From an uncultured Collinsella sp. (lineage in GTDB: Bacteria; Actinomycetota; Coriobacteriia; Coriobacteriales; Coriobacteriaceae): a stretch of DNA of 26,207 nucleotides. Positions 1-7,258 of the stretch are shown here, piece by piece. Position 1 is the first letter of the stretch. Each line of letters opens with the position of its first letter. Both the position numbers and the translations under genes were made by a program. Under the pieces are notes generated by a model, which saw nothing but the letters and a program-made list of their open reading frames with translations, was not told where the DNA came from and did no database searches. The DNA is taken from assembly GCA_900541185.1 (NCBI GenBank), contig UQIQ01000030.1:1-26207 (forward strand), in the 5' to 3' direction.

Positions 1-153
1 GAGGCCGAGCGCAAAATGGATTCTAAAAAACACCTTGCCAAATAGGAGCGTCAGATAATCGATCTGCAGCTTTCGGTATCCGCCACAGAGCTGGCAAGGA
101 TTTGGGACAAAACGAAAGCTCAACGTCCTGAGTCCGAAGTGATTATATTGTAA
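1..153 (+). pseudogene. Partial, probably decayed coding tail of unknown function
   Basis: Frame 1 is open from the window edge to a TAG at 43-45 and then stays open from 46 to a TAA at 151-153. The second part (ERQIIDL..., ...ELARIWDK..., ending EVIIL) has a protein-like composition. I see no start codon with a ribosome site after the TAG, so this looks like the end of a gene broken by an in-frame stop. It could equally be chance. I do not recognise the family. Confidence 0.25.
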
Positions 154-250
154 CTGTCTTGGCTTTTATTTCCGGAACCGACAAAGCGTGCCTCCGCCTC
201 TTTTGCGTGAAGCCGGCCGGGATGTGGGGTAGTTTTGCGTCAGCAGATTT

Positions 251-292
251 GCGCAAGGGGCCAACGGACGGGGCTTCATTGGCCCCTTGCGC
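251..292 (-). terminator. Perfect 14-bp stem-loop after the cupin gene
   Basis: GCGCAAGGGGCCAA at 251-264 is perfectly repeated in inverted form at 279-292 with a 14-nt loop. It starts 13 nt past the cupin stop codon. Neither side has a clear T-run, so the hairpin is certain but its terminator role is inferred from position. Confidence 0.55.
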
Positions 293-304
293 ATCGATTG
301 CGAA

Positions 305-658
305 TTAGAACATGATAGCGTCGTCGGCCGTGAAGGCATTAAGGGACCCCTGCTTGACCTGGATGCAGACGTATGCGATGCCCGAGTCGGACGCGGTGCG
401 GAACTGGCGGTGTGCGGCGGGGGAAATGCGCAGCCAGTCGCCGGCTGCAAGCTCGATTTCCTCACCGTCGATCGTGACCGAGCCCGCGCCCTCGAGCACG
501 CCATAGATCTCCTCGTTTTCCTTGTGTGCATGGACGAACGGAACGCCAGCGCCGGCGGGAAGATTGTTGACACTCACCTCTGCCCCGGTAAGCCCGAGCA
601 CTTCGTGCAGCTCGACACGGCTCTCATTACCGATGTGGGTCTTTGCATAATTAGCCAT
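305..658 (-). CDS. Small single-domain cupin protein
   Basis: This 117-residue protein is a single conserved β-barrel cupin. The first cupin motif is visible around residues 40-55 (VHAHKENEE followed by a glycine) and gives two His and one Glu metal ligands. The second motif lies near residue 73 (GDWLRISPAAHRQ) with the third His. It has no signal peptide and is the right length for a stand-alone cytoplasmic cupin. Proteins of this kind bind a metal and act as isomerases, dioxygenases or small-molecule sensors; the substrate cannot be read from the sequence. An AGAGGA ribosome site lies about 6 nt before the ATG at 658. The gene is divergent from an HxlR-type regulator, which probably controls it through the shared 150-bp intergenic region. 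Confidence 0.88.
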   Translation of the reverse strand: MANYAKTHIGNESRVELHEVLGLTGAEVSVNNLPAGAGVPFVHAHKENEEIYGVLEGAGSVTIDGEEIELAAGDWLRISPAAHRQFRTASDSGIAYVCIQVKQGSLNAFTADDAIMF

Positions 659-741
659 AATGGTTCCTCTCTTGGGGTTAATTTACCTTGTAGGCATCTC
701 CTGCGTGAGCTATATTCAACGCGAAGGCGCATGCAAATACG

Positions 742-769
742 AGTACGCACATATTTGTAACTGTGTACT
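742..769. promoter_or_regulatory. Candidate HxlR operator (AGTAC...GTACT palindrome)
   Basis: AGTAC at 742-746 and GTACT at 765-769 form an inverted repeat whose arms extend imperfectly inward (AGTACGCACA against TGTGTACT). It sits between the divergent cupin and HxlR genes. HxlR/YodB-family regulators are known to bind GTAC-type inverted repeats, so this is the best operator candidate. Assignment is by position and resemblance only. Confidence 0.45.
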
Positions 770-809
770 TTTTTGTGAAACCGGTATGGTCAAGGAGGTT
801 GGGTCTCCC

Positions 810-1136
810 ATGATGGCGAAAGAGGAGCTTCCGGAGTGTCCGGTCGCAACGGCGGTAGCGCTCATTGGCGGAAAGTGGAAGCTGCTCATTATCCGTAACT
901 TGCGCGTACGCCCTTGGCGTTTCAACGAGTTGCGCCGCAACCTTGAGGGGATCTCTCAGAAGGTGCTTACCGACAGCCTGCGGCAGATGGAGGATGATGG
1001 GCTGGTCTTTCGCCATGACTATGGCGAGAATCCTCCCCGCGTTGAGTATGGCCTTACCGAGCTCGGCCGCCAGATGATGCCCATCATGGACTCGCTCGCA
1101 GACTTCGGCGCCTATTACAAGACGGTCGTTTCGTAG
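810..1136 (+). CDS. HxlR-family winged-helix transcriptional regulator
   Basis: The 108-residue product is a typical HxlR regulator. It has the N-terminal CPV cysteine (Cys10), the GGKWKLLIIRNL helix, the RFNELRRNLEGISQKVLT recognition-helix region and the wing with PPRVEYGLTELG. The family works as dimers that sense oxidants, electrophiles or aldehydes, often through the N-terminal cysteine. The ATG at 810 is chosen because AAGGAGG lies at 792-798. A longer frame starting at 660 would run through the promoter and is unlikely. The gene faces away from the cupin gene, so the cupin is the probable target. A weak stem-loop (1158-1168 with 1180-1190, one mismatch) follows the stop codon without a T-run. 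Confidence 0.9.
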   Translation: MMAKEELPECPVATAVALIGGKWKLLIIRNLRVRPWRFNELRRNLEGISQKVLTDSLRQMEDDGLVFRHDYGENPPRVEYGLTELGRQMMPIMDSLADFGAYYKTVVS

Positions 1137-1288
1137 CGGACACGCTGCTTAGGGGGCGGAGAACCGCTACGAGTACGATAGCGATTCTCCTGCGGCTGCC
1201 GTTGATTCCGTAGTTATAGAGCGGAAGGAGACTGCAATGGGGTCGTCCGCCCCACAAGAAGGCCCTCCCTTCCCGGTATGGCGCCGAC

Positions 1289-1510
1289 ATGCGCACGCCG
1301 GCTCAAACTGCTCGATGCGCGAAGTGTTGTTATGGCTTCACTCGGCCTGTGGACGCCCAATCATCCGTGCACCACATTCTGCCCATGTGCATGGGCGGCT
1401 GCCCCCACCGCCATATGGTCTCCGGCGTGCGCCGTTGCCCCTGGTTCAAAGACGACCCCGATGCCTACGTCCTCGCCAAAACTCGCGCCGCCCGTAAGAG
1501 CCGCCAATAA
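1289..1510 (+). pseudogene. Remnant of a SPASM-type (radical SAM C-terminal) protein
   Basis: The frame contains CAKC and, about 20 residues later, LPMCMGGCPHR, then RRCPWFKD, and ends in a basic tail. This Cys spacing and the LPxCxGGCP phrase resemble the SPASM auxiliary iron-sulfur domain at the C-terminus of peptide-modifying and sulfatase-maturing radical SAM enzymes. The catalytic CxxxCxxC radical SAM core is absent and nothing upstream supplies it, so this is read as a decayed C-terminal fragment. A ribosome site (GGAAGGAG at 1223-1230) with ATG at 1237 exists in another frame, which would fit a frameshifted remnant. Moderate to low certainty. Confidence 0.4.
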
Positions 1511-1751
1511 AACCTCCGGCCCTGCTTGGCCCCGGGAATAAACGTCAGACTTGCCGATTCACGCCTCGCGCAAGGGCCGTTCTACTTCCCAAACCTGATC
1601 TGCCTGTCGCACAGCTCGAGGGCGACAAGGGAAGCCTGGGTCACCTCCTTGATATCCTCTGCGAACTACTGGAGTGCGGCACAGTCGGATGACTGGACCG
1701 TTTTCGTTGGAGCTTGGTTGTTTGCCTGTGTGAATGGCGTATTTGTTTTAG
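1511..1751. other. Gene-poor interval with a possible decayed coding tail on the minus strand
   Basis: No intact gene is seen. On the minus strand, 1665 down to 1582 reads as a protein-like tail (FAEDIKEVTQ..., ...ELCDRQIRFGK, stop). It is preceded in frame by another TAG at 1666-1668, which suggests a broken gene end. I do not recognise the family and see no ribosome site. Confidence 0.3.
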
Positions 1752-2672
1752 CTAGCGGTTGCGACGCCTTGTTGCGGAAATGCTAACTGATGCAACTACG
1801 CCACCGGCAACACTCAGGGCGACTGCTATCGCGCCGTTGTCGCCCGTAGCGGGTAGGGTGGTCCTGGCTGGTTTAACCGCCGCTACTGCCTTAGTGGAAA
1901 CGGGATTTGCCGCGGGCTTTTCTGCCTTGGGCTGCGGTGTGGGCTCGGGCTTGGTTTCCGGTTCGGGTTTGACCTCTGGGCTCGGTTTAACACTTGGATC
2001 GGGTTTGGAACCGCTCGTATCGGTTGCAATCAAGTGCACGTCGCTGTCGAAGACGTAGCGGATGTAGTAATCGTGCCGCGTCTCGTGCGTAATCCCCTGC
2101 CCGCTGTCGAAGTCGCGGTCAACGTGTGTGCCGAGGCGGGTTGAGCTGGTGAGGTTCAGTCTGTAAGGGATTTGGTCGTCGGCGTAGCCGCCTGTAAAGA
2201 CAGCGGTTGCTCTAACGTGATTGTCGATCATGGTCAGGGCAATAGAGACGCTGGCCTCTTTGGGGTTCTCGGTTTTTATAAGGCCTTCGGTATCGGTGTC
2301 GATCTTGAAGAGATGGACGGTGTCGTTAAGCCCGTAGATGAAGTCCTCGGGTTTGTCGGGGAAATCGTATACAAACGCCTCATTCTGGACCAACATGAAG
2401 GCAGGAGGGAGCTCCAGGTCATAGTTATGGTCGACAACGGTGGTAGCTGTGAGGCTGCCTTCTGCGTTGGCTTCGTTGCAGGTAATGGGTGCTGCGACAT
2501 CGGTTTCGGGCATTTCTGTCGCCAGTGCTGCGCAGGGTAGCAAAAGCAGTCCTGCCACAAGAATGCTTACTCCGAAGGCGGCGATTCTGGCGTCTGCATG
2601 ACGCTTGACGTCGCGGATAGACAGGCCAGTCCGTTTGTTATGGGTCTGCGGTGCAACATGCTGTTCATACAT
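1752..2672 (-). CDS. LPXTG cell-wall-anchored surface protein
   Basis: This 306-residue protein begins with a basic n-region and a hydrophobic segment at about residues 30-50 (FGVSILVAGLLLLPCAALA), read as a long signal peptide. The central part is β-rich and of no family I recognise. A proline- and lysine-rich spacer follows (KPEPETKPEPTPQPKAEKP), typical of wall-spanning stalks. The C-terminus is a complete sorting signal: LPATG at about 273-277, a hydrophobic helix and a final RRRNR. Sortase would therefore cleave it and link it to peptidoglycan. The start has an AAGGAG site about 6 nt upstream. Its neighbours give no functional hint; the ligand or role is unknown. Confidence 0.85.
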   Translation of the reverse strand: MYEQHVAPQTHNKRTGLSIRDVKRHADARIAAFGVSILVAGLLLLPCAALATEMPETDVAAPITCNEANAEGSLTATTVVDHNYDLELPPAFMLVQNEAFVYDFPDKPEDFIYGLNDTVHLFKIDTDTEGLIKTENPKEASVSIALTMIDNHVRATAVFTGGYADDQIPYRLNLTSSTRLGTHVDRDFDSGQGITHETRHDYYIRYVFDSDVHLIATDTSGSKPDPSVKPSPEVKPEPETKPEPTPQPKAEKPAANPVSTKAVAAVKPARTTLPATGDNGAIAVALSVAGGVVASVSISATRRRNR

Positions 2673-2992
2673 AAGACGCTCCTTGTTCGTAGGCCGGTTT
2701 CGCGGATCTATATTGCGCCTGGCCGATGCGGCTAGGCTCTTTCACGCGAACGCTTACGCGAGCAGGGAGAAAGCTCAAGCTAATTTTCCCACAGTCGATA
2801 CTTTGTGAGCAACGATTTGCTGTTCAATTTTCGGAGAGAGAATCAAGACGGTCGAGGAGTTATCAGGCAATGAGATTGTGTCTAGAGAGCGCGAACGAGA
2901 GATGCGATCTACAGACGACTGAATAGCTCCATCTGTTTTGGTTACAACGAAATATGTGCCGCGCGCCTGCGGCATGAAGAAGGGAGATTCTT
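2673..2992. other. Divergent intergenic region
   Basis: This 320-bp gap separates the minus-strand LPXTG gene from the plus-strand flavoprotein gene and should hold both promoters. I see no convincing paired -35/-10 elements and no RNA gene. A 66-codon minus-strand frame at 2775-2975 reads in a protein-like way (SRSLDTISLPDN...) but has no ribosome site, so it is not called. Confidence 0.4.
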
Positions 2993-3523
2993 ATGAATAT
3001 CGTTGTATTGAGCGGTAGCCCGCGCAAGGGCGCCAATACCGACACTATGGTCGAGGCCTTTGCCGAGACCGCGCGCGAGGCCGGCAATACGGTCGAGGTC
3101 ATCCGCGTTGCCAGCAAGAAGATCGCTGGTTGTCTGGGGTGCCAGTATTGCTTCGCCCACGAGGGCACTTGCGTGCAGAAGGATGACATGGCCAACGTGA
3201 TCGAGTCGCTGAAAGACGCCGACATGGTTGTCTTCGCTTCGCCTATCTACTGGTTTGATATCACTGCGCAGGAGAAGGCCGCCATCGATCGCCTATACGC
3301 CTTCGGTGCTACGGGCTTCCCGTTCACCAAGACGGCCCTTTTACTCAATAGCCACAGCGAGGGCGTCTATGATGCGGCGATCGCTATGTACAAGTCGACC
3401 TGTGCGTACTGCAAGTGGGAGGACCAGGGCATTGTCGCCATCAGCGGTATGACCGAGCGCGACAGCATGGCATCGTCGCCCAAGTTGAAAGAGGTGCGAG
3501 AGCTCGCTCGCAAGCTCGCCTAA
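2993..3523 (+). CDS. Iron-sulfur flavoprotein (NADPH-dependent FMN reductase-like)
   Basis: The 176-residue product has a flavodoxin-like fold. The FMN phosphate-binding loop is SGSPRKGANT at residues 7-16. Residues 47-60 hold a compact cluster of four cysteines (C47, C50, C53, C60), the arrangement that binds a [4Fe-4S] cluster in iron-sulfur flavoproteins of anaerobes. ASPIYWFD near residue 83 is the flavin-ring loop of the family. Such proteins pass electrons between ferredoxin-type carriers and flavin or reduce quinones, oxygen or peroxide; the partner is not evident here. AAGGGAG lies about 8 nt before the ATG. The gene appears to be a single transcription unit, and its stop codon lies inside the left arm of the inverted-repeat structure described separately. 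Confidence 0.88.
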   Translation: MNIVVLSGSPRKGANTDTMVEAFAETAREAGNTVEVIRVASKKIAGCLGCQYCFAHEGTCVQKDDMANVIESLKDADMVVFASPIYWFDITAQEKAAIDRLYAFGATGFPFTKTALLLNSHSEGVYDAAIAMYKSTCAYCKWEDQGIVAISGMTERDSMASSPKLKEVRELARKLA

Positions 3524-3620
3524 GGACAAGAAGAACGCATGGCAATAAGCGTTGGCGGAAATGCTTGCTGTCCTTACCAAGAGGATTACTGATTGCCATG
3601 CGTTGATGTCCTTATGGACA
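3521..3620. repeat. Nested inverted repeats between two convergent genes
   Basis: A perfect 13-bp inverted repeat pairs AACGCATGGCAAT at 3534-3546 with its complement at 3592-3604. TAAGGACA at 3521-3528, which includes the upstream stop codon, can pair with TGTCCTTA at either 3569-3576 or 3607-3614. The latter also forms its own small stem, TGTCC-TTAT-GGACA at 3607-3620. The structure lies between the flavoprotein gene and the end of the ATPase gene on the other strand, so a shared terminator or processing signal is the simplest role. A mobile repeat (MITE-like) is possible. Confidence 0.6.
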
Positions 3621-3631
3621 ATCTCCGCGTG

Positions 3632-4726
3632 CTAGGAGACTTTCTCGCTCAGGAACTCCCTGAATGCGGGGATGTCAAAGCCAACGAGACCACGCCCACG
3701 TTCCGCGATGACGCCGTCCTCGAGAAGGCGGCGTTTGTATTGGCTTGCGTAGTTGCTGGCGACGCCCATGCGTTTGGCTATCTCCGAGACCCTGCTGGGG
3801 CCAGAATCGGGCAGCATCGCGAGTAAAAACTCAATGTCTTTATCGGAAAGCTCTCGATAGGTCGTTTCGAGAATGCGATCACGCAGCTCCATGCGTGCGA
3901 GTAGGGAACCCTGCTGGACATCGGATGCACTGATTTGGGGCGAGTTCTCCGAAACATCCCAAGTGCGATATCCGACGAGCTGCATCATGTAGGGGAATCC
4001 GTCGACGGCCTTCACAGCATTCTCGAGCGCTTCTGGTGTGATTGAACGTCCTCCGGCCTCAACGGTTTTGCGAAACGCGTTTGCAATTTCAACGTCAGTG
4101 ATTCGTCCTAACTGATGATATTGGGAACGCCTGAGGAACGAGACGGAATCGTTACGCAGCAACGCCGATACTTTGTAGGGCAGTCCTGCCATGAGTAGGG
4201 CAACTTTTTTACCTTCGCGTACAAAGTGCTGGTAAACAGAGGCAAATTGAAGCATTTCTTCGAGATCGACGGTGACTTCATCGATGGTAATGAGAAGTCC
4301 GATGTCATGTTTTTCGAGTTGCTTAAAGATGCCATTCATGCGTGTGCGCCAGTTGCCCTGGACCTCTTGAGCATATGTCCAATCGATGCCCACTGGACCA
4401 ATTTGAACGCCGTTTATGCGCGCATGAGGCTGTGAGAGGTAGCTATCTGCGGCTTCTTTGGTTCGCTCGATAATATCTTCGAGCATGCCTGGCATGGCGG
4501 AGACGTTTGCTGCGATCCAACCGTGTTCAAGCGCCGTTTCTGAAAGGAGCGAGAGAAGCGCCGTCTTGCCCGTTCCCCTTGCGCCCGTAAAAATGGTCGA
4601 CAGGTTGGGATCTCCCGGGCCGTTGATAAAGCCACGGTTGATGTCACGCAGAATATGCTCGCGACCCGCTAGAAAGGGAGGGACGCTTCCGAACGTCGGG
4701 GTAAAGGGGTTCTTGCTGTACTCCAT
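3632..4726 (-). CDS. P-loop AAA-type ATPase with C-terminal winged helix
   Basis: The 364-residue protein opens with NPFTPTFGSVPPFLAGRE, has Walker A GARGTGKT at about residues 48-55 and a Walker B-like strand LLITIDEV near residue 146. The C-terminal third reads as a winged helix (SRVSEIAKRMGVASNYASQYKRRLLEDG). This architecture matches the broad archaeal-ATPase/STAND-like or ORC-like family found in many copies in gut Actinobacteria; the cellular role is unknown. The ATG at 4726 is preceded by AAAGGAG at 5-nt spacing. An upstream in-frame ATG would translate the tandem repeats into a KLAKLAK-like tail and is rejected. Three 19-bp direct repeats end inside this ribosome site, suggesting autoregulation through the winged helix. 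Confidence 0.82.
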   Translation of the reverse strand: MEYSKNPFTPTFGSVPPFLAGREHILRDINRGFINGPGDPNLSTIFTGARGTGKTALLSLLSETALEHGWIAANVSAMPGMLEDIIERTKEAADSYLSQPHARINGVQIGPVGIDWTYAQEVQGNWRTRMNGIFKQLEKHDIGLLITIDEVTVDLEEMLQFASVYQHFVREGKKVALLMAGLPYKVSALLRNDSVSFLRRSQYHQLGRITDVEIANAFRKTVEAGGRSITPEALENAVKAVDGFPYMMQLVGYRTWDVSENSPQISASDVQQGSLLARMELRDRILETTYRELSDKDIEFLLAMLPDSGPSRVSEIAKRMGVASNYASQYKRRLLEDGVIAERGRGLVGFDIPAFREFLSEKVS

Positions 4727-4734
4727 GGTGGCTC

Positions 4735-4791
4735 CTTTGCAAGTTTTGCTAATTTTTGCAAGTTTTGCTAACTTTTGCAAGTTTTGCTAAC
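4735..4791. repeat. Three tandem 19-bp repeats at the ribosome site of the ATPase gene
   Basis: Units at 4735-4753, 4754-4772 and 4773-4791 follow TTTTGCAAGTTTTGCTAAC; the last two are identical and the first differs only at its ends. Each contains the short palindrome GCAA-GTT-TTGC. The array abuts and partly overlaps the ribosome site of the minus-strand ATPase gene. This arrangement suits cooperative binding of a dimeric repressor, perhaps the ATPase itself. The function is inferred. Confidence 0.75.
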
Positions 4792-4827
4792 GACTGACCA
4801 AAGGGCATCGAAGCAGTGGCGCTGACA

Positions 4828-4876
4828 TTTTTTACGCAGAAAAATAAGCAGAAATCAATTTATCTGCGTTAAAAAA
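4828..4876. promoter_or_regulatory. Long AT-flanked palindrome upstream of the ATPase gene
   Basis: TTTTTTACGCAGA at 4828-4840 is inverted at 4863-4876 with one extra A, leaving a 22-nt loop. On the minus strand TTGATT and TAAAAA lie within it with 18-nt spacing, so it may be the promoter-operator of the ATPase gene. It is not a normal terminator because A, not T, follows the right arm on the plus strand. Confidence 0.4.
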
Positions 4877-4883
4877 TAGTTGA

Positions 4884-4936
4884 GAAGAAAAACGACGAGT
4901 CCCGGGCGCAATGACGTTGCGTTCCGGGCCTCGTCG
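4884..4936 (-). terminator. Rho-independent terminator of parE-parC
   Basis: A long GC-rich stem joins CGACGAG...CCCGG...GCGCAA at 4893-4912 to its near-perfect complement ending at 4936, with a 4- to 5-nt loop. On the minus strand a T-rich run (GTTTTTCTTCTC) follows directly. It lies 37 nt past the parC stop codon. Confidence 0.85.
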
Positions 4937-4972
4937 CTTTGCGAAGTATCTAACGATCTCGTTGCCGTCGTC

Positions 4973-7213
4973 CTAGTCAAACAGGCTCGGCATGTCGTTT
5001 TCTTTCATAAGGGCACCGGCGGAGGGGAGGCTCTGTGCGGTGAACTTTTCGGCCGAGACACCGGCGCCAAGGATCTCCTCGGTCGTGCCGACGGTGGTGA
5101 CCGAGCGGCCCTTCTTGGCCGTAAAGGCCTGGACGCCCTGCGTGTTGGTGGTCGTCTTGGTCTTGAGCAACGACGTGTTGAAGTTCATCAAACGATAGTC
5201 GCTCGAGACCAGTGCGATGTCGCGGTCTTCCTTGAGCACCTGGGCATACAGCAGCTTGCTGCCGCCGTAGATAGCGTTCTTGAGGCGCTTGCGGTTGGCC
5301 TTGGTGACGTATCCAGAAAGTGCGACACGCACCACGCGGCCGTTCTCAAAGACAAACAGCACGTCGGCCTTATAGTCCTCGGGGTCGATGACCCAGATGA
5401 CGCTCTCGTCGGGTTCCATCTCAAGATCGGTCGGCAGGTACGAGCCCAGCTGGGCCGACTTGGTGTCCTCAAACGCCGCAACCTTGCATTTGTACACCTG
5501 GCTCTTGTTGGTAAAGACCAGCAGCTCGTGGGTGTTGGAGGACGGGAACTCGATAAAGGGTTTGTCGCCGTCCTTGTACTTGAGCGTGGTCGCCTTCTTG
5601 AGCACGCGGTCCGTCATCTTCTTAAGGTAGCCATCGCGCGAGAGCATGATGGTCACCGGGTACTCCTCGACCTCGGGCTCCAAGCTTACCTCGATAACCT
5701 CATGGGGCTCGATCCTGCCCGTGCGACGCGGCATCACATATTTCTTGTTGACCGCGGCCAGCTCGTCGCTGATGACCTTCTTGATGTTCTCCTCGCTGGA
5801 GAGGATCTCCTCAAGCTCGGCAATCTCGCTCTCAAGCTTGGCGATGTCCTTGGTGCGGTTGAGGATGTACTCTTCGTTAATGTTGCGGAGCTTGAGCTCG
5901 GCAACAAACTCGGCCTGGGTCTCGTCGATGTCGAAACCCTTCATAAGGTTGGGCACGACCTCGGCTTCAAGCTTGGTGCCACGGATGATGGCGATGGCCT
6001 TGTCGATGTCGAGCAAGATTGCCTCGAGGCCGTGCAGCAGGTGCAGGCGCTCGGACTTTTTGCCCAGGTCAAAGTTAATGCGGCGACGCGTGGACTCAAT
6101 ACGCCATTTGACCCACTCGTGCAGAATCTGGCGCACGCCCATAACACGGGGATAGCCGTCGACGAGCACGTTGAAGTTGCACGAGAACGAATCCTGCAGC
6201 GTGGTCGAGCGATAGAGCTTGGCCATGAGCTTGTCGGGGTCGACGCCGCGCTTAAGGTCGATGGCGATGCGCAGGCCCGAAAGATCGGTCTCGTCGCGGA
6301 TGTCGGCAATCTCCTTGACCTTGCCCTCCTTGGAGAGCTTGACGATGCGCTCGATGATGACATCGGTCTTGGTGGTGTAGGGGATCTCGTAGACCTCGAT
6401 GATGCGCTCTTCGGGAATCCAGCGCCAGCGGGAACGGATCTGGAAGCTGCCAAGACCGGTCTCGATGATCTTCTCCATCTCCTCGCGGCGGTAGATGATC
6501 TCGCCGCCGGTCGAGAAGTCGGGCATGGGCATATACTCGAGCAGGTCGCAGTCGGGATCCTGCAGGTAATGCATGGTGGCGGTGCAGACCTCGTTGAGGT
6601 TGAAACCGCAGATGTCGGACGCCATGGCGACGCCGATGCCTTTGTTGGCCGAAACCAGAATATTGGGGAACGTGGTGGGCAGCAGGCGCGGCTCCTTCAT
6701 GGCGCCGTCGTAGCTGTCAACGAAGTCGACCGGGTCCTTGTCGATGTCCTTAAAGATCTCGGCGCTGATGGGGGAGAGCTTGGCCTCGGTATAACGCGAG
6801 GCGGCGTAGCTCAGGTCGCCCGAATAGTACTTGCCAAAGTTGCCCTTCGACTCCACGAAGGGGGCGAGCAGTGCCTCGTTGCCGGTGGCCAGACGCACCA
6901 TCGTCTCGTAGATCGCGGCGTCGCCGTGCGGATTGAGCTTCATGGTCTGGCCCACGATGTTGGCGCTCTTCTGGCGCTCGCCCTTGAGCAGACCCATCTT
7001 GTACATGGTGTAGAGCAGCTTGCGGTGCGAGGGCTTAAAGCCGTCGATCTCGGGGAATGCACGCGAGACGTTGACGCTCATGGCGTAGGGCATGTAGTTG
7101 ACCTCGAGCGTCTGCGTGATCGGCTGGTCGGTGACCTCGGAGTGCAGGCCGATGACGTTCTCGGCGTTGACCTGCTTTTTCTTTGGCTGGTTCTTCGTCT
7201 TCTTCTTTGCCAC
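4973..7213 (-). CDS. parC: DNA topoisomerase IV subunit A (ParC/GyrA-like)
   Basis: This 746-residue type IIA topoisomerase subunit cuts and rejoins DNA. The catalytic tyrosine is Tyr141 in AASRYTEAK. The winged helix before it holds the quinolone-contact stretch NPHGDAAIYETMV at about residues 94-106. A coiled-coil region lies near 420-480, and the C-terminal third has degenerate β-pinwheel blades but no GyrA box, which favours topoisomerase IV over gyrase. Start is GTG at 7213 with AAGAGGA upstream. The N-terminus is Lys-rich (MAKKKTKNQPKKK). It follows parE by 45 nt, so the two are one operon and form the A2B2 enzyme that decatenates daughter chromosomes. At the sites equivalent to E. coli GyrA Ser83 and Asp87 it has Ala99 and Glu103. 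Confidence 0.92.
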   Translation of the reverse strand: MAKKKTKNQPKKKQVNAENVIGLHSEVTDQPITQTLEVNYMPYAMSVNVSRAFPEIDGFKPSHRKLLYTMYKMGLLKGERQKSANIVGQTMKLNPHGDAAIYETMVRLATGNEALLAPFVESKGNFGKYYSGDLSYAASRYTEAKLSPISAEIFKDIDKDPVDFVDSYDGAMKEPRLLPTTFPNILVSANKGIGVAMASDICGFNLNEVCTATMHYLQDPDCDLLEYMPMPDFSTGGEIIYRREEMEKIIETGLGSFQIRSRWRWIPEERIIEVYEIPYTTKTDVIIERIVKLSKEGKVKEIADIRDETDLSGLRIAIDLKRGVDPDKLMAKLYRSTTLQDSFSCNFNVLVDGYPRVMGVRQILHEWVKWRIESTRRRINFDLGKKSERLHLLHGLEAILLDIDKAIAIIRGTKLEAEVVPNLMKGFDIDETQAEFVAELKLRNINEEYILNRTKDIAKLESEIAELEEILSSEENIKKVISDELAAVNKKYVMPRRTGRIEPHEVIEVSLEPEVEEYPVTIMLSRDGYLKKMTDRVLKKATTLKYKDGDKPFIEFPSSNTHELLVFTNKSQVYKCKVAAFEDTKSAQLGSYLPTDLEMEPDESVIWVIDPEDYKADVLFVFENGRVVRVALSGYVTKANRKRLKNAIYGGSKLLYAQVLKEDRDIALVSSDYRLMNFNTSLLKTKTTTNTQGVQAFTAKKGRSVTTVGTTEEILGAGVSAEKFTAQSLPSAGALMKENDMPSLFD

Positions 7214-7258
7214 GATTTCCTCTTGAACTTCTTATGGGCCGTCGTTATCGATTTGCTG

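Noticed and set aside
4727..4780. Earlier start of the AAA ATPase at 4780
   Set aside because: It would translate the tandem repeats and lacks a ribosome site, whereas ATG 4726 has AAAGGAG close upstream.
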